From Roseburia sp. 831b (GTDB lineage: Bacteria > Bacillota > Clostridia > Lachnospirales > Lachnospiraceae): a DNA stretch of 64,000 nt. Shown here in pieces: positions 34,902 through 44,100 of the stretch; positions within the stretch are counted from its first letter, which is position 1, and each line of letters starts with the position of its first letter. The DNA lies in the NCBI RefSeq assembly GCF_001940165.2, contig NZ_CP135162.1, positions 1,043,501 to 1,107,500 of the forward strand, given 5' to 3'. Below the pieces are notes generated by a model. That model ran no database searches. It was not told where the DNA came from and was given only the letters and a program-made list of their open reading frames with translations. A program made the translations under genes and the position numbers.

Positions 34902-35597
34902 ATGAAGCGAGTTTTCTTAAAACTGAGTGGCGAAGCACTTGCAGGTGAAAAGCATACAGGCTTCGACGAGCCAACTGTAACTGAGGTGGCAAAACAGGTA
35001 AAAGAAATTGTGGATAGAGGAATACAGGTTGGTATCGTAATTGGCGGTGGCAATTTCTGGAGAGGAAGAACCAGTGAGACAATCGATCGAACCAAAGCAG
35101 ACCAGATCGGAATGCTTGCAACAGTCATGAACTGTATTTATGTGTCTGAGATTTTCCGCTCTGTTGGAATGATGACACAGATTTTAACACCATTTGAATG
35201 TGGAACTATGACAAAACCTTTTTCCAAAGACCGTGCAAACAAATATTTTGAAAAAGGAATGGTAGTTTTTTTCGCAGGTGGAACAGGTCATCCTTATTTC
35301 TCAACTGATACCGGAATTGTACTTCGTGCAATTGAGATGGAGGCAGAAGGAATCTTCCTTGCAAAAGCGATTGATGGAGTTTATGACAGCGATCCTAAGA
35401 CGAATCCAAATGCAAAGAAATATGATGAGGTTTCCATTCAGGAAGTAATCGACAAGAAACTTGCCGTTGTAGATTTGACAGCATCCATCATGTGTATGGA
35501 GAACAAAATGCCGATGTATATCTTCGGCCTGAATGAAAAAAATAGTATCGTAAATGCCATGAGTGGTAATTTTAGTGGCACAAAAGTTACGGTATAA
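34902..35597 (+). CDS. pyrH: UMP kinase
   Basis: PyrH makes UDP from UMP and ATP as a hexamer in the cytosol. The 231-residue product shows the amino-acid kinase fold: KLSGEALAG near the N terminus, GIVIGGGNFWRGR (about 45-58), and the LAKAIDGVYDSDPKTNPNAK nucleotide-binding segment. It starts two bases after the bactofilin stop, so the ribosome-binding site (GGAACAATG region) overlaps it. It is followed by frr, the usual order. Confidence 0.97.
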   Translation: MKRVFLKLSGEALAGEKHTGFDEPTVTEVAKQVKEIVDRGIQVGIVIGGGNFWRGRTSETIDRTKADQIGMLATVMNCIYVSEIFRSVGMMTQILTPFECGTMTKPFSKDRANKYFEKGMVVFFAGGTGHPYFSTDTGIVLRAIEMEAEGIFLAKAIDGVYDSDPKTNPNAKKYDEVSIQEVIDKKLAVVDLTASIMCMENKMPMYIFGLNEKNSIVNAMSGNFSGTKVTV

Positions 35598-35618
35598 TGA
35601 TAAGATGGAGGATATCGT

Positions 35619-36173
35619 ATGGACGAGAGATTAGTACAGTTTGATGAGAAAATGCAGAAATCATTAAACAATTTATATGAAGAGTTCGGTTCAATTCGTG
35701 CCGGACGTGCTAACCCACATGTTTTAGATAAAATCAGAGTTGATTATTATGGAACACCAACTGCACTTCAGCAGGTTGCCAATGTCAGTGTTCCAGAACC
35801 AAGAATGATTCAGATTGCACCTTGGGAAGCATCCCTTGTAAAAGAGATTGAAAAGGCAATTATGATGTCTGATCTTGGAATCAATCCAACCAATGATGGA
35901 AAAGTCATTCGTCTTTTATTCCCAGAGTTAACAGAGGAAAGACGAAAAGAATTAGCGAAAGACGTTAAGAAAAAGGGCGAGAATACAAAAGTTGCAATTC
36001 GTAACATCCGCCGTGATGCAAATGATTCTTTCAAAAAATTAGCAAAATCTTCTGAGGTATCGGAAGATGAGATTAAAGAATTAGAAGATGGAGCTCAGAA
36101 ACTGACAGATCAGTATATTGCAAAGATTGATAAGGCAGTTGATGAAAAATCAAAAGAAATTCTTACAGTTTAA
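35619..36173 (+). CDS. frr: Ribosome recycling factor
   Basis: RRF splits post-termination ribosomes with EF-G. The 184-residue product has the standard length and motifs: EEFGSIRAGRANPHVLDKI, then PWEASLVKEIEKAI and LTEERRKELAKDVKKKGENT. The ATG at 35619 follows TGGAGGATAT. It ends the segment that began at the bactofilin or pyrH; a hairpin and a terminator follow. Confidence 0.98.
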   Translation: MDERLVQFDEKMQKSLNNLYEEFGSIRAGRANPHVLDKIRVDYYGTPTALQQVANVSVPEPRMIQIAPWEASLVKEIEKAIMMSDLGINPTNDGKVIRLLFPELTEERRKELAKDVKKKGENTKVAIRNIRRDANDSFKKLAKSSEVSEDEIKELEDGAQKLTDQYIAKIDKAVDEKSKEILTV

Positions 36174-36188
36174 TGATACAATTAAGCG

Positions 36189-36215
36189 ATAGAAAAATCA
36201 TCATGTGTTTTCTAT
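36189..36215 (+). other. Small hairpin after frr
   Basis: ATAGAAAA (36189-36196) and TTTTCTAT (36208-36215) are inverted copies, 16 bases after the frr stop. It precedes the main terminator at 36231 and may be an additional RNA 3'-end structure. Confidence 0.4.
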
Positions 36216-36230
36216 TGTGCAAAATAGGAA

Positions 36231-36268
36231 TGGGGACATGGCAGACACGTGCGTGTCCTCATTTTTTC
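36231..36268 (+). terminator. Intrinsic terminator between frr and uppS
   Basis: TGGGGACA (36231-36238) pairs with TGTCCTCA (36254-36261), one G-U pair included, and is followed by six Ts (36262-36267). It separates the pyrH-frr transcript from the uppS run, at least partly. Confidence 0.75.
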
Positions 36269-36294
36269 AGTAAGAAAGAAAAAGGAGTGGGCAT

Positions 36295-37002
36295 ATGAAG
36301 ATTCCACAGCATGTTGCAATTATTTTAGATGGAAATGGAAGATGGGCAAAGAAAAAGGGAATGCCAAGAAACTATGGTCATACCATGGGTGCGAAGAATG
36401 TTGAGGTTGTTTGTAAGGCAGCACATGATATGGGAATTAAATACCTGACGATGTATGCATTCTCGACTGAGAACTGGAACCGTCCTAAGAACGAAGTGGA
36501 TGCATTGATGAAGCTGCTGGAAAGTTATTTGAAAAACTGTGACAGAACAGCAGACAAAAATAATATGCGTGTCCGGGTAATCGGCGATACATCAAAGTTA
36601 AGTGAAAAATTCCAAAAACAGATTGCAGAGCTAGAAGAACACTCCAAACACAATGATGGTCTTAACCTGCAGATTGCAATCAATTATGGAAGCAGAGATG
36701 AGATGATTCGTGCCATGCGCGCCATGACAAAAGATGTTGTGAATGGAAATATGAAGGAAGAGGACATCTCAGAGGAAGTCTTTTCGAATTATTTAGATAC
36801 GAAGGATATTCCAGACCCGGATTTGTTAATCAGAACCAGTGGAGAACAGCGTCTGTCGAATTATCTTTTGTGGCAGCTTGCATACAGTGAATTTTATTTT
36901 ACCGATGTGCCATGGCCTGATTTCCATAAAGAGGAATTAGAAGAAGCTATACTTGCGTATAATAAGCGTGATAGAAGGTTTGGCGGTCTGACAGAAAAAT
37001 AA
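36295..37002 (+). CDS. uppS: Undecaprenyl diphosphate synthase (UppS)
   Basis: UppS condenses isopentenyl diphosphate units into the C55 lipid carrier for cell-wall synthesis. The 235-residue product has the family blocks IILDGNGRWAKKKGMPRNYG, AFSTENWNRP and LIRTSGEQRLSNYLLWQLAY; the Asp in LDGNG is the magnesium ligand. The start follows AAAGGAGTGGG. It opens the uppS-cdsA-dxr-rseP-ispG run. Confidence 0.97.
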   Translation: MKIPQHVAIILDGNGRWAKKKGMPRNYGHTMGAKNVEVVCKAAHDMGIKYLTMYAFSTENWNRPKNEVDALMKLLESYLKNCDRTADKNNMRVRVIGDTSKLSEKFQKQIAELEEHSKHNDGLNLQIAINYGSRDEMIRAMRAMTKDVVNGNMKEEDISEEVFSNYLDTKDIPDPDLLIRTSGEQRLSNYLLWQLAYSEFYFTDVPWPDFHKEELEEAILAYNKRDRRFGGLTEK

Positions 37003-37013
37003 AAGAAGGAGAA

Positions 37014-37031
37014 AAAGGGAGAAATCCCTTT
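37014..37031 (+). other. Short hairpin with GAAA tetraloop before cdsA
   Basis: AAAGGGA (37014-37020) and TCCCTTT (37025-37031) flank GAAA. It lies between the uppS stop and the cdsA ribosome-binding site; there is no T-tract. Confidence 0.45.
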
Positions 37032-37048
37032 GAATCAGGAGGATTTAG

Positions 37049-37852
37049 ATGTTTAAAACAAGATTATTAAGTGGGATTGTGTTAGTGCTTTTGGCACTGC
37101 TTTTGATTTGCACCGGAGGAAATCTCCTGTTAGTATCTACATTGGTGCTCTCTTATATTGGAATGATGGAATTGTATCGTATTTTCCATATTCACAAACA
37201 GATTGCAGGAATTTTAGGGTATCTTGTCATTACAGTGTTCTATTTGAATTTATTATTTTCCTTTATTCCAGATACATTTATGTTTGTAATTGGATTTTTG
37301 GTTTTGCTGATGTTTGTCTATGTATTTTCTTATCCAAAATACAAGACCGAACAGATTCTGGCTGCGTTCTTTGGCGTCTTTTATGTGGGAGTTATGCTTT
37401 CTTACGTATACCAGACCAGAATGTTGGAAAATGGTGCATATTTAGTGTGGCTGATTTTCCTTTGCTCCTGGGGCTGTGACACCTGTGCATATTGTGTTGG
37501 AAAATTGATTGGAAAACATAAAATGTCTCCAAAGCTTAGCCCGCATAAATCGGTAGAGGGTGCTATCGGCGGTGTTGTCGGCGCAGCACTTCTTACAGCG
37601 CTTTATAGCTTTATTTTCAAAGATGCGATGGGATTAACGGGAAACGAAATCTGGCTGTTAGCAGGAATCTCTGCCATTGGAGCATTGATTTCCATGGTAG
37701 GCGATTTGACAGCGTCCGCGATTAAGAGAAATTATGACATTAAAGATTATGGTAAATTGATTCCGGGACATGGTGGAATCTTAGACCGGTTTGACAGTGT
37801 GATTTTTACAGCACCAATCATCTATTATCTTGCTGCAAATTTCATGAAGTAA
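37049..37852 (+). CDS. cdsA: Phosphatidate cytidylyltransferase
   Basis: CdsA forms CDP-diacylglycerol, the precursor of membrane phospholipids. The 267-residue product is a polytopic membrane protein (about seven helices) with the family signature in the last third: MVGDLTASAIKRNYDIKDYG followed by KLIPGHGGILDRFDS. The ATG at 37049 follows CAGGAGGAT. It lies between uppS and dxr as in Bacillus. Confidence 0.96.
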   Translation: MFKTRLLSGIVLVLLALLLICTGGNLLLVSTLVLSYIGMMELYRIFHIHKQIAGILGYLVITVFYLNLLFSFIPDTFMFVIGFLVLLMFVYVFSYPKYKTEQILAAFFGVFYVGVMLSYVYQTRMLENGAYLVWLIFLCSWGCDTCAYCVGKLIGKHKMSPKLSPHKSVEGAIGGVVGAALLTALYSFIFKDAMGLTGNEIWLLAGISAIGALISMVGDLTASAIKRNYDIKDYGKLIPGHGGILDRFDSVIFTAPIIYYLAANFMK

Positions 37853-37873
37853 AAGGAAAGGTACGATAGAAAG

Positions 37874-39025
37874 ATGAAAAAGATTGCAATACTCGGTTCT
37901 ACGGGGTCGATTGGAACACAGACCTTAGAGATTGTCAGAGAGCAGGGAGATATTCAGGTAGTTGCAATGGCGGCTGGAAATAACATTGCGTTATTGGAAA
38001 AACAGATGCGTGAATTTAAACCGGAGCTTGTGAGCGTATGGGATGAAAAAAGAGCAGAGGAGCTTCGAATCCAGACAGCAGATTTGTCTATTCGAGTGGT
38101 GTCTGGTATGGAGGGCCTGTTAGAGGTTGCCACCTATGAAAGCAGTGAAATCCTTGTGACGGCGATTGTTGGCATGCTTGGAATCAAGCCGACGATTGCC
38201 GCCATTAAAGCAGGCAAAAAGATTGCACTTGCCAATAAAGAGACGCTTGTGACAGCGGGACATATTATTATGCCGCTTGCAAAAGAATGTGGTGTTCCGA
38301 TTCTCCCGGTTGACAGTGAACACAGTGCGATTTTTCAGTCACTGCAGGGAGCCGGGGATAATAAAATTTCTAAAATTTTATTGACGGCATCCGGTGGACC
38401 GTTCCGTGGAAGAAAAAAGGAAGATCTTTTGAACATTCAGGTGGAAGATGCCTTAAAACATCCAAATTGGGAGATGGGACGAAAAATCACAATCGATTCC
38501 TCCACACTTGTCAACAAAGGACTGGAGGTTATGGAGGCAAAGTGGCTCTTTGGCGTTGAGCTGAACCAGATTCAGGTTGTGGTTCATCCACAGAGTGTCA
38601 TTCATTCTGCGGTAGAATACCAGGATGGTGCGGTGATTGCACAGCTTGGAACACCGGACATGAGACTTCCGATTCAATATGCGCTCTATTATCCAGAGCG
38701 AAGAAACTTATCTGGAAAGCGTCTTGATTTGTTTGAGATTGCAAACTTAAGCTTTGAAAGACCGGATACAGACACGTTCCGTGGATTAGCGTTAGCCTAT
38801 GAGGTAATGAAACGTGGAGGAAATGTTCCGACCGCATTTAATGCCGCAAACGAGCGTGCAGTCGCATTGTTTTTAGACCGCAAGATTTCTTATCCAATGA
38901 TAACGGAAATCATTGAAATGTGTATGGGTGAGTGCGAATACATCGAACATCCGGATGTGGATGAAATTTTACAGACCGAAGCGTTAACATATGAATTGAT
39001 TGAAAGAAAGGTATTGGGACATTAA
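37874..39025 (+). CDS. dxr: 1-deoxy-D-xylulose 5-phosphate reductoisomerase
   Basis: Dxr catalyses the first committed step of the MEP isoprenoid pathway, using NADPH. The N-terminal Rossmann motif is ILGSTGSIGTQTLEIV (about 5-20); the metal and substrate region is LPVDSEHSAIFQSL and LTASGGPFRG; SSTLVNKGLEVMEAKWLF follows. The 383-residue length is normal. The TAA stop is directly followed by the TTG start of rseP. Confidence 0.97.
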   Translation: MKKIAILGSTGSIGTQTLEIVREQGDIQVVAMAAGNNIALLEKQMREFKPELVSVWDEKRAEELRIQTADLSIRVVSGMEGLLEVATYESSEILVTAIVGMLGIKPTIAAIKAGKKIALANKETLVTAGHIIMPLAKECGVPILPVDSEHSAIFQSLQGAGDNKISKILLTASGGPFRGRKKEDLLNIQVEDALKHPNWEMGRKITIDSSTLVNKGLEVMEAKWLFGVELNQIQVVVHPQSVIHSAVEYQDGAVIAQLGTPDMRLPIQYALYYPERRNLSGKRLDLFEIANLSFERPDTDTFRGLALAYEVMKRGGNVPTAFNAANERAVALFLDRKISYPMITEIIEMCMGECEYIEHPDVDEILQTEALTYELIERKVLGH

Positions 39026-40060
39026 TTGAAAATTATAATTGCTTTACTAATCTTTAGTATTATTATTTTATTTCATGAATTAGGACACTTTTTACTGGCG
39101 AAGGCAAACGGCATTCGTGTCAATGAATTTTCCCTTGGCCTTGGTCCTACCATTGTTGGTTTTACCAAAGGGGAGACAAAGTATTCTTTAAAACTTCTGC
39201 CATTTGGCGGTGCATGCATGATGGAAGGGGAAGATGCAGAAAGTAAGGATGACAGGGCTTTTAACAACAAGTCCGTATGGGCAAGAATCAGTGTCGTTGC
39301 GGCAGGACCTGTTTTTAACTTTATCATGGCATTTGTATTTTCTTTTATCCTGATTTCCTGTATTGGATATGACACACCACAGATAGCAGGGGTATTGGAA
39401 GGATATGCTGCGGAAGATGCCGGCATGCAGGCAGGTGACGTGATTGTAAAAATGAATGGCAAACATATTCACTTTTACCGGGAAGTCAGTGCTTATTCGA
39501 TGTTTCACTCCGGGGAAGATGTGACCGTTACCTATCTTCGGGACGGTGAAAAATATAAGACAACTTTAGATCCAAAATATGATGAGGAATCGGGTCGCTA
39601 CTTATACGGATTTCAAGGTGGCACCCAAAACGAAAAAGGAAATGTATTTCAAAATATAAAGTATAGCGCCTATGAGGTAGAGTACTGGATTTACACAACA
39701 ATCCAAGGTCTTCGTATGATGATTACCGGCGGATATGGAATCAATGAGATGAGTGGTCCGGTCGGGATTGTAAGTACCATAGGGGAAAGTTATGAGCAGA
39801 GTGTGAGTGTCAGCTATTTTGCAGCATTTTTACAGATGCTTTATATCTGTATCTTGCTATCCGCAAACCTTGGCGTGATGAATCTTCTGCCAATTCCGGC
39901 GTTAGACGGCGGCAGACTTGTCTTTTTAATTGTGGAGGCAATTCGTGGAAAGCGGGTGGACCCGGATAAAGAAGGCATGGTTCATTTTATCGGTCTTATG
40001 CTATTGCTTGCCTTGATGGTGATTGTCATGTTTAATGATATCCGAAAATTATTTGTCTGA
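39026..40060 (+). CDS. rseP: Site-2 intramembrane protease RseP/RasP
   Basis: RseP/RasP cleaves membrane substrates such as anti-sigma factors and signal peptides. The start is TTG at 39026, immediately after the dxr stop. The zinc site HELGH (residues 17-21) lies in the first membrane helix and the third zinc ligand in NLLPIPALDGGRL near the C terminus. A PDZ domain lies between (about 110-190). The length is 344 residues. Order dxr-rseP is conserved in Firmicutes. Confidence 0.96.
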   Translation: MKIIIALLIFSIIILFHELGHFLLAKANGIRVNEFSLGLGPTIVGFTKGETKYSLKLLPFGGACMMEGEDAESKDDRAFNNKSVWARISVVAAGPVFNFIMAFVFSFILISCIGYDTPQIAGVLEGYAAEDAGMQAGDVIVKMNGKHIHFYREVSAYSMFHSGEDVTVTYLRDGEKYKTTLDPKYDEESGRYLYGFQGGTQNEKGNVFQNIKYSAYEVEYWIYTTIQGLRMMITGGYGINEMSGPVGIVSTIGESYEQSVSVSYFAAFLQMLYICILLSANLGVMNLLPIPALDGGRLVFLIVEAIRGKRVDPDKEGMVHFIGLMLLLALMVIVMFNDIRKLFV

Positions 40061-40078
40061 TAGAGAGGTAATTCTGTT

Positions 40079-41140
40079 ATGATGGAACGAAAAAATACGA
40101 AAATTGTAAAAATTGGAGACAGAGTCATCGGTGGAGGCAATCCAATCCTGATTCAGTCTATGACAAATACAAAGACAGAAGATGTAGCAGCTACGGTTGC
40201 ACAGATTAAACAGCTTACGGCGGCAGGATGTGATATTATCCGCTGTGCAGTTCCAACGATGGAGGCTGCAAAGGCTTTGGGTGAAATCAAAAAGCAGATA
40301 TCCATTCCTTTGGTGGCGGATATTCATTTTGATTACCGTCTTGCGATTGCGGCCATGGAAAATGGGGCGGACAAGATTCGTATCAATCCTGGCAATATCG
40401 GCAGCACAGAACGTGTCAAAGCGGTGGTAGACGTCGCAAAAGAGCGCAACATTCCAATCCGTGTCGGAGTCAACAGTGGTTCTTTAGAAAAAGACCTTGT
40501 GGAAAAATACCATGGTGTGACCGCAGAAGGGATTGTGGAGAGCGCCTTAGATAAGGTGAAATTAATCGAAGATATGGGATACGATAATCTTGTGATTAGT
40601 ATCAAATCTTCGGATGTTTTGATGTGCGTGAAGGCACACGAACTGATTTCGGAAAAGACAACGCATCCACTTCATGTTGGAATTACAGAGTCCGGTACCA
40701 TCATCAGCGGCAATATCAAATCCTCCATCGGATTAGGTCTGATTTTAAGTCAGGGCATTGGAGATACCATCCGTGTTTCTTTGACGGGAGATCCGTTAGA
40801 GGAGATTAAGTCTGCAAAACTGATTTTAAGAACATTAGGTTTAAGAAAAGGCGGGGTTGAAGTTGTTTCCTGCCCAACCTGTGGACGAACCAGAATCGAT
40901 TTGATTCGTCTTGCAAACCAGGTGGAGAACATGGTGGCAGATATTCCGCTCGATATAAAAGTGGCTGTTATGGGCTGCGTGGTAAACGGTCCGGGAGAAG
41001 CAAAAGAGGCAGATATTGGCATCGCCGGAGGAATTGGCGAAGGACTTATCATCAAGCATGGAGAGGTCTATAAGAAGGTTCCGGAGGATCAGTTGTTAGA
41101 AGCACTCAGATATGAACTGCTTCACTGGAATGAGGCGTAG
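40079..41140 (+). CDS. ispG: 4-hydroxy-3-methylbut-2-enyl diphosphate synthase (IspG)
   Basis: IspG reduces MEcPP to HMBPP in the MEP pathway with a 4Fe-4S cluster. The TIM-barrel half begins IGGGNPILIQSMTNTKTED, and the C-terminal half carries the cluster cysteines in VSCPTCGRTRIDL and AVMGCVVNGPGEA. The 353-residue length fits. The ATG is at 40079 with a second ATG at 40082; AGAGAGGTAA lies upstream. It replaces proS, which Bacillus has between rasP and polC, and clusters the isoprenoid genes with dxr. Confidence 0.97.
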   Translation: MMERKNTKIVKIGDRVIGGGNPILIQSMTNTKTEDVAATVAQIKQLTAAGCDIIRCAVPTMEAAKALGEIKKQISIPLVADIHFDYRLAIAAMENGADKIRINPGNIGSTERVKAVVDVAKERNIPIRVGVNSGSLEKDLVEKYHGVTAEGIVESALDKVKLIEDMGYDNLVISIKSSDVLMCVKAHELISEKTTHPLHVGITESGTIISGNIKSSIGLGLILSQGIGDTIRVSLTGDPLEEIKSAKLILRTLGLRKGGVEVVSCPTCGRTRIDLIRLANQVENMVADIPLDIKVAVMGCVVNGPGEAKEADIGIAGGIGEGLIIKHGEVYKKVPEDQLLEALRYELLHWNEA

Positions 41141-41177
41141 TGTAGGATAATAAAACTGCGTAAAAACGAGGAATGAT

Positions 41178-44100
41178 ATGTCAAAATTCTTTTTTGAAGT
41201 ATTTCCGACGTTATCGATACAAGGAGATACAAAGAAATTATTAGAGGAAACACAGGTCGTTAAAATAGGCATGAATCCGGAAAAAACAAGGATTCGTGTC
41301 TATTTAAACGGCCCACGTTTGATTTATAAAAAGAATATTTATCAGATTGAAAAATCCATCAAAGACCAGCTTTTCCCAAAGAGAGAGATGCAGGTAAAGG
41401 TGATCGAAAAGTATCAGCTATCGGGGCAGTATACGCCACAGAAACTGATGGATGTCTATCTGGACAGTATTTTAGATGAGTTAAAAGATTATAGCCTGAT
41501 GGAATACAATCTGCTCCGTTCTGCCAAAATGGAGTTCCCACAGACAAACCAGATGCGCCTTACCTTAGAGAATACCATTATTGCGCAGACGAAGTCACAT
41601 GAGATTGTGGAATTTTTAGAGAAGGTTGTCTGTGAAAGATGCGGTCTTGATTTAGCGGTTCTCCTTGAGTATGAGGAACCACAGGAGAGCAAATACCGCA
41701 AAAACAGTGACCTCCAGATTCAGATGGAAGTTTCGAATGTCTTAAAAAGAACCAATTTCGACCAAAAACACACGCAGGAAGAATCCGGGGAGATGCAGAC
41801 ACCTGTTGCAAATTCAAACACAACATCTGGTGGAAGTGTACCAAAAACCGACACAATTTCCGAAAATAATGCAAAAAGCACTTCAAATTCGAAAAATGAT
41901 GCAGGAAAACCTGCAGCAAAAAAAGCAGATTTTACCAAAAAAGAATTCAAGAAAAAGTACGATGGCGGTTACGGTGGAGGATACAAAAAATCCGACAACC
42001 CAGATGTTATCTATGGACGTGATTTTGAGGACGAGCCAATCGAAATCGAAAAAATTGTCGGTGAGATGGGTGAGGTTGTCATCCGCTGTCAGGTTATGAC
42101 ACTTGAGACGCGTGAGATCCGAAACGAAAAGACCATCGTCATTATGTCTGTGACGGATTTTACAGATTCGATTGTATTAAAAATCTTTACAAGAAATGAC
42201 CAGCTGCCAGATTTATTAGATGGTCTGAAAAAAGGTGCATTCCTTAAAATCAAGGGTGTCACCACAATTGATAAATTTGACAGTGAGCTTACGATTGGGT
42301 CAATTGTCGGAATCAAGAAGATACCGGATTTTACCACATCACGAATGGATACGAGTGCACAAAAACGTGTGGAATTGCACTGCCATACCAAGATGAGCGA
42401 TATGGATGGTGTATCTGATGTAAAAGATATTGTAAAAAGAGCCATGAAATGGGGACACAAAGCAATTGCAATTACCGACCACGGAGATGTACAGGCTTTC
42501 CCGGATGCCAATCATACGGTGTCACCGGACGATGATTTTAAGGTTATCTACGGTGTGGAAGCATACCTGGTAGATGACTTGAAGGATATCATTACGAATT
42601 CCAGAGGACAGGGTTTAAACGATACCTATGTCGTGTTTGACATAGAGACGACGGGCTTCAGCCCTGACCTAAATAAGATTATCGAGATTGGTGCGGTAAA
42701 AGTAGAGAATGGTTCCATCACGGAGCGCTTTTCTACGTTTGTAAACCCGGAGGTCCCAATTCCGTTTAACATCGAGGAATTAACCTCAATTCGGGATGAT
42801 ATGGTGATGGATGCACCGAAGATTGAAACCATTTTGCCGGAGTTTATGGAGTTTTGCAAAGGTGCCATCATGGTTGCGCACAATGCGGACTTTGATATGA
42901 GTTTTATCCATAAAAACTGTGAGAGACAGGGATTGCCATGCGATTATACGATTATTGATACGGTGGCACTTGCAAGAATTCTTCTGCCGAACCTAAACCG
43001 TTTTAAACTGGATACGGTTGCAAAAGCACTTGGTGTCTCTTTGGACAATCATCATCGTGCGGTGGACGATGCGGGCTGTACGGCGGAGATTTTTGTAAAA
43101 TTTATCGAGATGCTAAAAGAGCGTGGAGCCGAAAACTTAGACGACGTCAATAAAATGGGTTCGACTTCCGTTGAGACGATAAAGAAGCTTCCAACGTATC
43201 ATGCCATCATGCTTGCCACAAACGATACGGGACGAATCAACCTGTACAAACTTGTCTCGATGTCGCATTTAACCTATTACAACAAAAGACCGCGAATTCC
43301 AAAGAGTGAGTTTGTAAAATACCGGGAGGGAATTTTGCTTGGTTCTGCCTGTGAGGCAGGTGAATTGTATCGTTCGCTGGTGGGAGGAAGACCGCCGGAA
43401 GAGATTGCAAGAATCGTAGATTTCTATGATTATTTAGAGATTCAGCCGCTTGGCAACAATGCATTTATGCTGCGAAGTGAAAAGGAACCAATCAACACGA
43501 TAGAGGAACTGCAGGATGTCAATCGTAAGATTGTGAAGTTAGGAGAACAGTTCCATAAGTTAGTTGTGGCTACCTGTGATGTTCATTTCTTGGACCCGCA
43601 GGATGAAGTGTACCGTAGAATTATTATGGCTGGAAAAGGATTTAAGGATGCAGATGACCAGGCACCGCTATACCTTCGTACCACGGAGGAGATGCTCGCA
43701 GAATTCGAGTATCTTGGAAGTGCAAAAGCGGAGGAGGTTGTCATCACTAATCCGAACAAGATTGCGGATATGTGTGAAAAGATTGCTCCGGTCCGCCCGG
43801 ATAAATGTCCGCCGGTCATTGAAAATTCCGACCAGATGCTCCGTGACATCTGTTACACCAAAGCACATCATATGTATGGGGATGAGCTACCGGCAATTGT
43901 AAAAGAGCGGTTGGACCGAGAACTGAACTCCATTATATCCAACGGATATGCCGTAATGTACATCATTGCGCAGAAGCTGGTGTGGAAATCCAATGAGGAC
44001 GGTTACCTGGTAGGTTCGCGAGGATCGGTAGGTTCTTCCTTTGCAGCAACGACATCCGGTATCACGGAGGTAAATCCGCTTCCGGCACATTACCGGTGTG

